Shown here: positions 54,815-63,357 of the stretch, one piece after another
Layout of the letters: each line of letters starts with the position of its first letter
How positions within the stretch are numbered: the first letter of the stretch is position 1
NCBI GenBank assembly: GCA_000166095.1
Contig: CP002278.1
Location: forward strand, 1,086,001 to 1,150,000
DNA: 64,000 nt
Direction: 5' to 3'
Source of the DNA: Methanothermus fervidus DSM 2088
GTDB lineage: Archaea > Methanobacteriota > Methanobacteria > DSM-2088 > Methanothermaceae
Made by a program: the position numbers and the translations under genes
Notes under the pieces: model-generated
What the model saw: the letters and a program-made list of their open reading frames with translations, nothing else
Databases searched by the model: none
Told to the model about the DNA's origin: nothing

Positions 54815-55567
54815 ATGAAATTTGGAGTTTCTACTTTAGCTTTGTATCCTTCTCCTATAGAAAAAATTTTGGATTTTGTTGAAAATTTAGGTATGGATTA
54901 TTGTGAAATAATAAATGAATATCCTTTTGATGATTTAAATTATGAAATTTTTGAATCATATTCTTTAGATGTAGTGATACATGCACCAATATCTGATATA
55001 AATATAGCCTCACATAATCATGCCATGAGAAGAGCATCTATAGAAGAAATAAAATCTTCGATAACATTAGCATCAAAAATAAATTCTGAAAAAATAGTAA
55101 TACATCCAGGAATTGTTCCTGTACTTGGAAAAAAATTCATAAATAAAATAGAGAAATACAATATAGATGCATTGAGAGAAATTAGGGACCATGCTGAAAA
55201 TTTAGGTGTAAAGATATGTTTAGAAAACATGCCTAATCTTGAAGAATGTTTATGTAAGGATCTAAATGAAGTATATAAGATTGTTAATGATTTAGGAATC
55301 TATACAACTTTGGATGTTGGCCACGCTAATACTATGGGTTTAGATGTAGAAAAATTGAAAATTGATGACTCTGTTATCCATATACATATTTCAGATAATG
55401 ATGGTTCTTATGATACGCATGATGCTTTGGGAGAGGGAAATATAAATTTCACAAAGTTGTTTAAAAAGAAATTGAAAAATTATTCTGATACAATTACAAT
55501 AGAAATAAAAACAAAGGAAGAATTATTAAAAAGTATAGAATATTTGAAAGCAAAAAAGATTTTATAA
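54815..55567 (+). CDS. TIM-barrel sugar isomerase / AP-endonuclease-2 family protein
   Basis: The 250-residue xylose isomerase-like TIM barrel: MKFGVSTLALYPSPIEKILDFV start, VIHAPISDINIASHN near 52, IVIHPGIVPVLG near 90, ICLENMPN near 129 (Glu ligand), TLDVGHANTMGLDVEKL near 160 (Asp-His), HIHISDNDGSYDTHDALGEGNIN near 188 and TIEIKTKEELLKSIEYL near 227. These are the metal ligands of the family. The substrate is unknown; similar proteins act as inosose isomerases or endonuclease IV. ATG 54815 follows AGGTG. Next gene starts ten bases after. Confidence 0.82.
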   Translation: MKFGVSTLALYPSPIEKILDFVENLGMDYCEIINEYPFDDLNYEIFESYSLDVVIHAPISDINIASHNHAMRRASIEEIKSSITLASKINSEKIVIHPGIVPVLGKKFINKIEKYNIDALREIRDHAENLGVKICLENMPNLEECLCKDLNEVYKIVNDLGIYTTLDVGHANTMGLDVEKLKIDDSVIHIHISDNDGSYDTHDALGEGNINFTKLFKKKLKNYSDTITIEIKTKEELLKSIEYLKAKKIL

Positions 55568-55576
55568 GTGATAGAG

Positions 55577-56251
55577 ATGAAAATTGCAATTATTGGTGGA
55601 ACCGGTGATCAAGGTTTTGGACTGGCACTAAGGCTGGCAAAGGCTGGAGAAAAAATAATCATTGGGTCAAGAAGTCGAGAAAGGGCTAAAAAAGCTTGTT
55701 CAAAAATCCTTAATATTGTGGAGAATGCAGATATAGAAGGAATGGAAAATAAAGAAGCAGCAAAAGAAGCTGATATAGTGATATTAACAGTTCCACTTCA
55801 TGCACAGCTAACAACTATAGAAAATATAAAAGATGTTCTTGATGGTAAAATACTTGTGGATGCTACAGTGCCATTAGAATCTTCAATAGGAGGGTCCGGT
55901 GGTAAATACGTTGAATTATGGGATGGTTCAGCAGCCGAAAGAACATCTAGAGTACTTAAAGATAAAAATGTTAAAATAGTAACAGCATTCAATAATATAA
56001 GTGCCCACAGTTTACAAGACATAGAGAATGATGTTGAATGCGATTGTTTAGTAGCTGGCGATGATGAAAATGCAAAAAAAATTGTTATGGAACTTGCTGA
56101 AAAAATACCTGGAGTAAGAGCAATAGATTGTGGCCCATTAGAAAATTCAAAAATAATTGAAAAAATAACACCTCTATTAATAACTCTTAACATCAGAAAT
56201 AACATTAATAATGCAGGAATAAGAATAACAGGTTTGAAAAAATGGAAATAG
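55577..56251 (+). CDS. npdG: F420-dependent NADP oxidoreductase
   Basis: Transfers hydride between reduced F420 and NADP, supplying NADPH for biosynthesis in methanogens. The 224 residues begin MKIAIIGGTGDQGFGLALRLA, a Rossmann loop, then GSRSRERAKKAC (phosphate of NADP), ADIVILTVPLHAQ near 68, and VTAFNNISAHSLQDI near 136. The C-terminal KITPLLITLNIRNNINNAGIRI fits the family. ATG 55577 follows GTGATAGAG. Overlaps the second sugar isomerase by ten bases. Confidence 0.92.
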   Translation: MKIAIIGGTGDQGFGLALRLAKAGEKIIIGSRSRERAKKACSKILNIVENADIEGMENKEAAKEADIVILTVPLHAQLTTIENIKDVLDGKILVDATVPLESSIGGSGGKYVELWDGSAAERTSRVLKDKNVKIVTAFNNISAHSLQDIENDVECDCLVAGDDENAKKIVMELAEKIPGVRAIDCGPLENSKIIEKITPLLITLNIRNNINNAGIRITGLKKWK

Positions 56252-56826
56252 TAATGAAAACTGTCAAAGAAATTGTAAAAAATGCCATAAACGCAATTGA
56301 AAAGATAAATGAAAAAGAAATTAAGAAGATGATCGAAGAAATAAGAAATTCAGATAGAATATTTGTTGTAGGTACTGGCAGATCAGAATTAGTTGGAAAA
56401 GCTTTTGCAATGAGATTAATGCATCTTGGATTTAATGTTCATGTGGTTGGTGAAGTTACAACACCGGCAATCAGAGATAAAGATTGTTTAATTGCAATTT
56501 CAGGTTCTGGTGAAACAAAAACAGTTACAATAGCAGCTGAAACTTCTAAAAAAATAGGAGCCTGTGTGATAGGTATTACTTCAACGCAAAATTCAACATT
56601 GTGGAGAATAGCAGATATTAAGGTAGTTATACCTACAAAAAGTAAAAAAGCTTGGAAAGATTACACATCTGAATCTCTAAAAGGAGAATATGGTGACTTA
56701 ATGCCTTTAGGAACTCTATTTGAAGATACAGCACAGCTATTTTTAGATGGTGTTATTGCAGAACTTATGACAATTCTCGGTAAAAAGGAAGAAGATCTTA
56801 GAAAAAGACACGAAACCTTCTATTAA
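56242..56826 (+). CDS. hxlB: 6-phospho-3-hexuloisomerase, copy 2
   Basis: Paralogue of the gene at 23144, about half identical by eye: GTGRSELVGKAFAMRLMHLG near 45 and AISGSGETKTVTIAAETSKKIG near 90 match the SIS folds. The catalytic segment differs (LMPLGTLFEDTAQLFLDGVIAELM). 194 residues from ATG 56242 (alternative ATG at 56254). Two copies in one methanogen genome raise the possibility that one serves a different hexulose phosphate. It is translationally coupled to npdG. Confidence 0.88.
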   Translation: MEIVMKTVKEIVKNAINAIEKINEKEIKKMIEEIRNSDRIFVVGTGRSELVGKAFAMRLMHLGFNVHVVGEVTTPAIRDKDCLIAISGSGETKTVTIAAETSKKIGACVIGITSTQNSTLWRIADIKVVIPTKSKKAWKDYTSESLKGEYGDLMPLGTLFEDTAQLFLDGVIAELMTILGKKEEDLRKRHETFY

Positions 56827-56870
56827 CTAATAACTAACATTGTTACATTACATAACTTCCAGGTGTTATC

Positions 56871-57377
56871 ATGCGATGTCAATTAATTAGAGACAGTGTT
56901 GTATCAGATGTGAATCCCCGTGCCCTCAGACTTCATAACAAAAGTCATTATGGAATTCTAGATGGAAATACTTTCAAATTATCATTAATAGAAGCTACTT
57001 ATTTGTTAGAAAATAAAAGGATTAATGTGTATAGAGGTAATGAGAAGATTTCTCTAGAAGAAATGAAAAATATTTTGAGGAGACATAATTTATATCAGAA
57101 ATATTTAGTGTTTAGAGATTTAAGGAATAGAGGATATATAGTCAAAACTGGACTTAAATATGGTTCTGAATTTCGTTTATATGAACGTGGTAAAGCACCT
57201 GGTAAAGGACATTCCAAATATCTTGTTAGAGTAGTGACAGAAGATGACATATTTAATGTTAAAGATATTGTAAGCCAAGTAAGAGTTGCACATAGTGTGA
57301 GAAAAAAATTAATTATGGCAGTAGTAGATGAAGAAGAAGATATCAGCTATTACAAAATTGAATGGATAAGACCTTGA
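56871..57377 (+). CDS. endA: tRNA-splicing endonuclease
   Basis: Homotetrameric archaeal splicing endonuclease of 168 residues, cutting pre-tRNA and pre-rRNA at bulge-helix-bulge motifs. N-terminal domain LSLIEATYLLENKRINVYRG near 36-55; catalytic domain with the triad in YGSEFRLYERGKAPGKGHSKYLVRV near 102-125 (Tyr and His) and VRKKLIMAVVD near 147 (Lys). TGTTATC precedes ATG 56871; start otherwise unambiguous. First of an operon with trpS. Confidence 0.93.
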   Translation: MRCQLIRDSVVSDVNPRALRLHNKSHYGILDGNTFKLSLIEATYLLENKRINVYRGNEKISLEEMKNILRRHNLYQKYLVFRDLRNRGYIVKTGLKYGSEFRLYERGKAPGKGHSKYLVRVVTEDDIFNVKDIVSQVRVAHSVRKKLIMAVVDEEEDISYYKIEWIRP

Positions 57378-57386
57378 GGTGTCTAT

Positions 57387-58487
57387 TTGATTGACCCATG
57401 GAGCTCAGAAAGTCTAAATCATAAAATCATTGAAAAGTTTGGTGTAAGACCTTTTAAAGAAGTTATAGGTGAAATAAAAGATCCTCATTGGTTAATGAGA
57501 AGAGGTGTAATTTTCGGGCAAAGAGATTATAATAAGATATTAAAAGCAATGAAAAATAAAGAAGATTTTGCAATCGTAACTGGGATGATGCCAAGTGGCA
57601 AAATGCATATAGGACATAAAATGATAATAGACCAATTAATATGGTACGAAAAAAAGGGTGCGGAAATATTTATACCTATAGCTGATATGGAAGCATATTC
57701 TACTAGAAATAAAAGTTTTGAAGAATCTAAAAAAATAGCAATAGAGGAATATTTGGCAAATTATCTTGCATTAGGATTAGATATAACCAAAGATTCAATA
57801 AATGTTTATTTACAATCTGAAAATTTGGTAGTTGAAGATCTAGCATATATATTGAGTAAAAAAGTTAATTTCAGCGAATTAAGGGCTATATATGGATTTG
57901 ATGAGTCAACAAGTATCGCACAGACATATATACCGATTATTCAAGCTGCAGATATCCTTCATCCACAACTAGATGAATTTGGAGGTCCAAAACCAGTTTT
58001 GGTCCCTGTTGGACCTGATCAAGACCCTCACATAAGACTCTCCAGGGATTTAGCAAGTAGATTTAAAAAAGAATATTCATTTATCTTGCCTTCATCAACT
58101 TACCATAAATTTATGAGTGGTATAACAGGAGGCAAAATGTCAAGTAGTAAACCAAACGATGCTATATTTTTAACAGATCCTCCTAAAGTTGTTGAAAATA
58201 AAATTATGCAAGCAAAAACTGGAGGAAGAGAAACACTCGAAGATCAAAGAAAATACGGAGGATCTCCAAAAGATTGTGTTGTATATGAGATCTTAATTTA
58301 TCATGTTGAAGATGATAAAAAAGTAAAAGATATTTATGAAAAATGTAAAAATGGTGAAATAATTTGTGGTGAATGTAAAAAAATAGTAGCTGAACATATG
58401 AAAAAATTGATTATTGATATTGGAAAAAAGAGAGAAAAAATGGTGGAAAAAGCTGCAAGAGTTTTGGAGGAGTCTAATGGTACGTAA
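57387..58487 (+). CDS. trpS: Tryptophanyl-tRNA synthetase
   Basis: Class I synthetase, 366 residues. HIGH motif in [21 protein letters not shown] near 68-88, the KMSSS loop [14 protein letters not shown] near 247-260 and [18 protein letters not shown] near 210-227. Archaeal type. TTG 57387 after AGGTGTC. The C-terminus overlaps the SpoIIM-like gene by 11 bases. Normal length. Confidence 0.95.
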   Translation: MIDPWSSESLNHKIIEKFGVRPFKEVIGEIKDPHWLMRRGVIFGQRDYNKILKAMKNKEDFAIVTGMMPSGKMHIGHKMIIDQLIWYEKKGAEIFIPIADMEAYSTRNKSFEESKKIAIEEYLANYLALGLDITKDSINVYLQSENLVVEDLAYILSKKVNFSELRAIYGFDESTSIAQTYIPIIQAADILHPQLDEFGGPKPVLVPVGPDQDPHIRLSRDLASRFKKEYSFILPSSTYHKFMSGITGGKMSSSKPNDAIFLTDPPKVVENKIMQAKTGGRETLEDQRKYGGSPKDCVVYEILIYHVEDDKKVKDIYEKCKNGEIICGECKKIVAEHMKKLIIDIGKKREKMVEKAARVLEESNGT

Positions 58488-59109
58488 GGAAGGTTATGAA
58501 AGCACTTTAGAAGCACTGTATAGAAATAATGAATCATTGTTAATTATTTCAGCATTATTATTTTTTATTCCTCTTTTCATCGGATATATTTTTTCAGGAA
58601 CTTTAGATCCATATTTAGGATATGTGCTTAAAGAATTTAAGAAAGAAATAGTAAAAGGAGAATTAAAACTAACGGTTTTGTCTATATTTTTACATAATTT
58701 ACAAATATCGATAGTATTATATTTAGGTGGAATAATTGCTATAGTTACAGTGGTTTCTTTAATTTTTAATGGATTATTTATTGGATATACCGCTAGTAAA
58801 TATCCATTAATGGATTTCATAATTTTAGTACTTCCTCATGGGGTATTTGAAGTACCTGCAATAATTATAGCAGGGGCAGCAGGGTTTAGACTAACTTCTT
58901 TTATTTTTAACTATATCTCTGATTTACTTTTTGGAGAATGGTATGGAAGTAAGATAGAAAAGATTAGTTATTATTTTAAATTAAATTATGAAGAATTTGA
59001 AGAGTCATTATTGCTTTTTGGAATCTCAGTTGTACTTTTATTTATTGCAGCCTTAATTGAGGCCAATGCAACGCTTTTAATTTACGAATATTTGAAGGGA
59101 ATAATATGA
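58477..59109 (+). CDS. SpoIIM/Stage II sporulation M-like membrane protein
   Basis: Integral membrane protein of 210 residues in the SpoIIM-like (DUF95) family, four or five helices: [20 protein letters not shown] near 20-40, [22 protein letters not shown] near 70, [35 protein letters not shown] (family signature) near 95-130 and a final helix near 185-205. The ATG at 58477 follows GGAGGAGTCTA (the earlier 58414 start lies in trpS). In archaea the role is unknown. thrC overlaps the stop by four bases. Confidence 0.8.
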   Translation: MVRKEGYESTLEALYRNNESLLIISALLFFIPLFIGYIFSGTLDPYLGYVLKEFKKEIVKGELKLTVLSIFLHNLQISIVLYLGGIIAIVTVVSLIFNGLFIGYTASKYPLMDFIILVLPHGVFEVPAIIIAGAAGFRLTSFIFNYISDLLFGEWYGSKIEKISYYFKLNYEEFEESLLLFGISVVLLFIAALIEANATLLIYEYLKGII

Positions 59110-60299
59110 TTATGAGATGTGTAGTATGCGGAAAAGAATACCCTGCAGATGAAATCATATACACTTGTAATGAATGCGGGTCAGTACTAGAAGTCTTGAT
59201 GGAAACAGAGGTATCAAAGAAAATATTTGAAGGCAGAAAGTGGAATATGTGGAGATACAAAGAATTTTTACCTGTAGATGAATCTAAAAAAGTATCACTT
59301 AATGAAGGAGGTACTCCATTTATAAAATGTAATAATTTGTCAAAAGATCTTAAAGTTGATTTATATGTTAAGGTAGAGGGTTCAAACCCAACAGGTAGTT
59401 TTAAAGATAGAGGTATGAGTGTAGGAGTTACAAAAGCTCTTGAATTTAATGTTGACACAGTTGGATGTGCCTCAACTGGTAATACTTCCGCATCTTTAGC
59501 TGCATATGCAGCAAGAGCTGGTCTTAGATGTATAGTATTTTTACCAGCAGGGAAAGTTGCTTTGGGAAAATTAGCTCAAGCCATGTTTCATGGAGCCCAG
59601 GTGTTATCAATTAAGGATAATTTTGATAAGGCATTAGAGATTGTCACAAAGTTTGCTCTTGGTGGATATTTATATCTACTAAATTCTGTAAATCCTTTTA
59701 GATTAGAAGGACAAAAGACAATCGCATTTGAAATATTGGAAGAACTGAATTGGGAATCTCCAGACCACATCATCTTACCTGTTGGAAATGCAGGAAACAT
59801 TTCAGCGATATGGAAAGGAATAAAGGAATTTTATGAATCTGATTTCATAGATGAGAAACCATGCATGATTGGAATACAGGCTGAAGGAGCTTCACCAATA
59901 GTTGAAGCTGTAAAGAAACAAAAACTTGATATAAAGCCTGTAAAAAATCCTGAAACAGTTGCAACAGCTATAAGGATAGGTTCTCCAGTTAATTATCCTA
60001 AAGCTTTGAGAGCAATATATGAATCCAATGGAACTGCCCTAAGCGTCAGTGATGAAGAAATACTTAAGGCTCAAAGACTATTAGCAAAAAAAGAAGGTAT
60101 AGGTGTTGAGCCAGCATCAGCTGCAAGTATTGCAGGACTAATCAAATTAATAGATGATGGCTATTTAGATCATGGAGAAAGAGTTGTATGCGTATTGACA
60201 GGGCATCTTCTAAAAGATCCAAAAATTGCTATAAATGCTTGTAAAAAGCCTTTAGAAGTAGAACCAGATTTTAATTTACTAAAAAAGATTATTGGATAA
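59106..60299 (+). CDS. thrC: Threonine synthase
   Basis: PLP enzyme that forms threonine from O-phosphohomoserine. 397 residues: an N-terminal zinc ribbon CVVCGKEYPADEIIYTCNEC, the PLP-binding Lys in EGSNPTGSFKDRGMSVGV near 96-112, TGNTSASLAAYAARAG near 125-140, and PVGNAGNISAIWKGI near 224. A C-terminal VEPASAASIAGLIKLIDDG follows. Complete. Last gene of the endA-trpS-spoIIM-thrC run; a 206-base gap to the histone gene follows, AT-rich. Confidence 0.94.
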   Translation: MIMRCVVCGKEYPADEIIYTCNECGSVLEVLMETEVSKKIFEGRKWNMWRYKEFLPVDESKKVSLNEGGTPFIKCNNLSKDLKVDLYVKVEGSNPTGSFKDRGMSVGVTKALEFNVDTVGCASTGNTSASLAAYAARAGLRCIVFLPAGKVALGKLAQAMFHGAQVLSIKDNFDKALEIVTKFALGGYLYLLNSVNPFRLEGQKTIAFEILEELNWESPDHIILPVGNAGNISAIWKGIKEFYESDFIDEKPCMIGIQAEGASPIVEAVKKQKLDIKPVKNPETVATAIRIGSPVNYPKALRAIYESNGTALSVSDEEILKAQRLLAKKEGIGVEPASAASIAGLIKLIDDGYLDHGERVVCVLTGHLLKDPKIAINACKKPLEVEPDFNLLKKIIG

Positions 60300-60450
60300 A
60301 TAGAAAATTTTATTCTATAAAAAAACGCCTTTGATACAATATCTATATTATCCATTTATATGGCTATCAAAGCACAATATAAACTTTTTATGGTTAATAA
60401 GAATTTCACAACCACCATCAAAATAAAACATCAACGATGCAAACAATAAA

Positions 60451-60490
60451 TTTATATAGGATAAATTTGATAATATTCTTTCGTAAGAAT
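60451..60490 (+). promoter_or_regulatory. Histone promoter and leader hairpin
   Basis: TATA element TTTATATA at 60451-60458 lies about 50 bases before the histone start. In the short leader, ATTCTT-TCGT-AAGAAT (60475-60490) is a perfect six-pair hairpin just before the AGAGAGGTGGTAAGT ribosome site. Transcription would start at about 60480 by the usual archaeal distance, so the hairpin could be partly in DNA (operator) or RNA. Confidence 0.6.
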
Positions 60491-60505
60491 AGAGAGGTGG
60501 TAAGT

Positions 60506-60715
60506 ATGGAATTACCAATAGCACCAATTGGTAGAATTATAAAAGATGCAGGTGCCGAAAGAGTCAGTGATGATGCAAGAATAACTCTAGCAAAAATTTT
60601 AGAAGAAATGGGTAGAGACATTGCTTCAGAAGCTATAAAACTAGCAAGACACGCCGGAAGGAAAACAATAAAAGCAGAGGACATTGAACTAGCAGTTCGA
60701 AGATTTAAGAAATAA
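60506..60715 (+). CDS. hmfB: Archaeal histone HMfB
   Basis: Histone-fold chromatin protein of 69 residues, forming dimers and longer arrays that wrap DNA. It begins [19 protein letters not shown] and ends [10 protein letters not shown]: three helices separated by loops, with basic residues at 10-25 and 50-68. As I recall, this equals the published HMfB of Methanothermus fervidus, which identifies the organism. The start is ATG 60506 behind GAGGTGG; an earlier in-frame ATG at 60437 would add 23 residues and is wrong. Promoter TTTATATA at 60451. Confidence 0.97.
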   Translation: MELPIAPIGRIIKDAGAERVSDDARITLAKILEEMGRDIASEAIKLARHAGRKTIKAEDIELAVRRFKK

Positions 60716-60716
60716 T

Positions 60717-60745
60717 ATTTTTCTTTTTCCTTTTATATTTTTATT
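60717..60745 (+). terminator. T-rich terminator after the histone gene
   Basis: Successive T runs (TTTTTCTTTTTCCTTTTATATTT) begin two bases after the histone stop and extend into the end of the convergent agmatinase gene. Archaeal transcripts end at such T tracts without a needed hairpin. Confidence 0.6.
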
Positions 60746-61590
60746 GCAAATAAAAAATCATACAAAATTTTTGCTGCATTCATCGCTGCGGGGTCGCCTA
60801 TTCTATCTGTTGCAACTTCAACAATGTCAATGCCAATAATTTTTTTTCTAGCTATTTTTTCAATGAATTTTTCCATATGGTAGGGAGTGATACCTACAGG
60901 CGTTGGATTTCCAACACCTGGAGCATAACCAGGATCTAATACATCTATATCCACTGTTACATAGAATGGTCCATCTAATTTATTTATTTCATTTAAAACC
61001 ATGTTAAATTTTTCAATTATGTCTCTTGATGTATAGTATTTGATATTTTCATTAAGAACAAATTCATGTTCTTCTTTTGTACAAGATCTTACACCAATTT
61101 GGACAATTTTCTTCGGATGTAATTCATATATTCGTCGCATGACTGTTGCATGCGAAAACTTTTTACCAGCATAAGTATTTGCCATATCCATATGTGCATC
61201 AAAGTGTAGAATAGTTACATCACTTAGATCAAATGTTTTCACAACACCATATGTTATGCTATGTTCTCCACCAAGGACAATAGGAATCATTCCTTTTTTT
61301 AAAACTTCTTGAACTTTTTCAGAAATATTACGACAAGTATTTTTAAAGTCACCTAGAATTACCTCAATATCACCTAAATCAATGATAGGAACATCTAGTT
61401 TTTTTCTATAGTGTAAACTATAGTTTTCAAAATTGTAGGATGCTTGACGAATCATCAATGGTCCAAATCTTGACCCTGGCTTATATGTGGATGTGCTATC
61501 AAAAGGTACTCCTAACAATCCAAAAACTTTTTTATTAGAAAGGTATTTAAGGGAGGAAGGGTCCTTAGAATATGCAAATTTTAGACCCAT
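60733..61590 (-). CDS. speB: Agmatinase
   Basis: Ureohydrolase converting agmatine to putrescine and urea. 285 residues with the Mn2+ motifs GGEHSITYGVV near 107, FDAHMDMANTY near 128 and DIDVLDPGYAPGVGNPTP near 202-219, plus GIDIVEVATDRIGDPAAMNAAK near 250. Substrate from PdaD at 62056. eIF5A stop lies one base upstream of its start. Complete. Confidence 0.93.
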   Translation of the reverse strand: MGLKFAYSKDPSSLKYLSNKKVFGLLGVPFDSTSTYKPGSRFGPLMIRQASYNFENYSLHYRKKLDVPIIDLGDIEVILGDFKNTCRNISEKVQEVLKKGMIPIVLGGEHSITYGVVKTFDLSDVTILHFDAHMDMANTYAGKKFSHATVMRRIYELHPKKIVQIGVRSCTKEEHEFVLNENIKYYTSRDIIEKFNMVLNEINKLDGPFYVTVDIDVLDPGYAPGVGNPTPVGITPYHMEKFIEKIARKKIIGIDIVEVATDRIGDPAAMNAAKILYDFLFAIKI

Positions 61591-61591
61591 A

Positions 61592-61981
61592 TTATTTAAC
61601 TCTTAAAAGTTTTGTTTTACCCATTGCTTCTAAATATTCAACTTCTGCACCTTCAGTTAATTTATCTTTTAACTCCTCAGGTATAGGAACTTCAAATGTG
61701 TCATATGTTTCTAAGTCCATCAATTGTACAGTATCACCCATAATTGCTAAAACTTGACCCACCTTCTTATTAATCACAGGTACTTCTATTTTACTATCCA
61801 CAGGTTTTACAATACTTCTTTTTTGTCCATCAAAAATGCCAATTGCTTCTATACGCATCTTTGCAGATCCATGCTTACCTGGTGAAGAAGTTGTTACTCC
61901 TACAATCTTTGAAGGTTCACCATCTATTACCACATACTTACCTTTTTTCAATGTTCTAACTTCAACTACTTTTTTTGCCAT
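61592..61981 (-). CDS. eif5A: Translation factor aIF5A
   Basis: Archaeal initiation/elongation factor 5A, 129 residues, relieving ribosome stalling. The modification loop [15 protein letters not shown] has K36, the deoxyhypusine site. N-terminal SH3-like and C-terminal OB domains. ATG 61981 follows GGAGGGATAATC. Its neighbours, agmatinase and arginine decarboxylase, make the polyamines used in the modification, which explains the grouping. Confidence 0.95.
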   Translation of the reverse strand: MAKKVVEVRTLKKGKYVVIDGEPSKIVGVTTSSPGKHGSAKMRIEAIGIFDGQKRSIVKPVDSKIEVPVINKKVGQVLAIMGDTVQLMDLETYDTFEVPIPEELKDKLTEGAEVEYLEAMGKTKLLRVK

Positions 61982-62055
61982 GATTATCCCTCCTTATATT
62001 GAAACCTCATAAATCTTTACATACAAACAATATAAAAAATTTGTGAGGTGGTAAC

Positions 62056-62499
62056 TTGAATATTGCTATAACTTCTGGTAAAAGTGAAGGCCCCACAAAG
62101 TTAAATGCATTTGATAATGCCTTATTAGATGCTGGTATTGGAAATGTAAATTTGATAGAAGTTTCTAGTATAGTTCCGCCAGGTGCAAAAATAATTCCAT
62201 TACCTAAATTTGAAGTAGGATCAATGGTTAAATGTGTATTAGCGAAAAAGATTTCGGAAAGAAAAGATGATTTAATTTCTGCTAGTGTAGCTGTTGCAAT
62301 GTCAAAAGATTTTGGATGTATAGCTGAACACAGTGGCGTAAATGTAAGTCCTGAAAAAGTTAGGGAAAGATGTGTATCAACTGTTAAAAACATGATGAAA
62401 AAAAGGAATAAAAAAATAGAAGAATTAATTGTGGAGGAGATAAATCATAGAGTTAAAAAATGTGGTGCAGTGGTTGCTGCGGTAGTTTATATAGAATAG
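62056..62499 (+). CDS. pdaD: Pyruvoyl-dependent arginine decarboxylase
   Basis: Produces agmatine from arginine; a self-processing enzyme. 147 residues; cleavage within VSSIVPPGAK, at S37-S38, makes the pyruvoyl N-terminus. GKSEGPTKLNAFDNALLDAG near 9 and EHSGVNVSPEKVRE near 93-108 match the family. TTG 62056 after GAGGTGG. Divergent from eIF5A; first of a plus-strand unit with the phosphatase and NAD kinase. Confidence 0.94.
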   Translation: MNIAITSGKSEGPTKLNAFDNALLDAGIGNVNLIEVSSIVPPGAKIIPLPKFEVGSMVKCVLAKKISERKDDLISASVAVAMSKDFGCIAEHSGVNVSPEKVRERCVSTVKNMMKKRNKKIEELIVEEINHRVKKCGAVVAAVVYIE

Positions 62500-62511
62500 A
62501 AAGGTGTCTGA

Positions 62512-63357
62512 ATGGATGAATCAGAAATTAGAAAATGGAAAAAAGTATCATTGGAAATGGCTAGACGCGTAGAAAGAGCAATATCACCATTAATTGGTAC
62601 TGAAGAAGCTGGAAAGATAGTTAAAATGGGTGCTGATGGTACTCCAACAAAATTGATAGATTTAATAGCTGAAGATGAAGTTATAAATGTGTTAAAAGAA
62701 GTTGGAGAACCTGTTGGATTAGTAACTGAAGAATCTGGAAGTTTTGATATAAATAAGAAAGTTGTAAGTAGAAACAAAAAAATAACTTTTGTTGTTGATC
62801 CTCTTGATGGAACAACTAATGCTATAAAAAACATTCCTTTTTATGGCATATCGATAGCTGTAGCTGAACATCCGCAAAATAGAGATCCTGTACTTAATGA
62901 TGTTGTTATTGGAGTTGTAAGGAATTTTACAACAAGAGATACCTATACAGCCATAAAAGATAGAGGTGCATCTTTAAACGGAAATGAAATATCTCCATCA
63001 TCAAATAAATTTTTGAATGAAGCATCTGTTGGTGCTTTTATTTATGGAACTAGATTTAAAGATCTGGATAATTTATGTAGCAAGATAAGAAGGATGAGAA
63101 TATTGGGTGCAGTAGCTTTAGAATTAAGTTATGTTGCTAATGGCGTATATGATGCATTTATAGATATAAGAGGAAGGTTAAGAATTGTGGACATTGCTGC
63201 TGCAAAACTTATTGTAGACGAAGCTGGAGGGATAGTTACAGACCATCAAGGCAATGTTATAAATGGCCCATTGAATGTAAGAGAAAGGACATCTTTAGTT
63301 GCTGCAGGAAACAATGCTTTACATTCAAAAATTATAGAAGTTTTGGAGGAACTTTAA
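62512..63357 (+). CDS. Inositol monophosphatase / fructose-1,6-bisphosphatase family
   Basis: Archaeal IMPase/FBPase class IV, 281 residues. Metal motifs: VTEESG near 70, VVDPLDGTTNAIKNIPFYGISIAV near 91-114, and LRIVDIAAAKLIVDEAGGIVTDHQG near 222-247. Hydrolyses inositol-1-phosphate and often fructose-1,6-bisphosphate. Its stop overlaps the start of the NAD kinase (TAATG), a pairing recalled from other methanogens, where a fused version exists. Confidence 0.9.
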   Translation: MDESEIRKWKKVSLEMARRVERAISPLIGTEEAGKIVKMGADGTPTKLIDLIAEDEVINVLKEVGEPVGLVTEESGSFDINKKVVSRNKKITFVVDPLDGTTNAIKNIPFYGISIAVAEHPQNRDPVLNDVVIGVVRNFTTRDTYTAIKDRGASLNGNEISPSSNKFLNEASVGAFIYGTRFKDLDNLCSKIRRMRILGAVALELSYVANGVYDAFIDIRGRLRIVDIAAAKLIVDEAGGIVTDHQGNVINGPLNVRERTSLVAAGNNALHSKIIEVLEEL

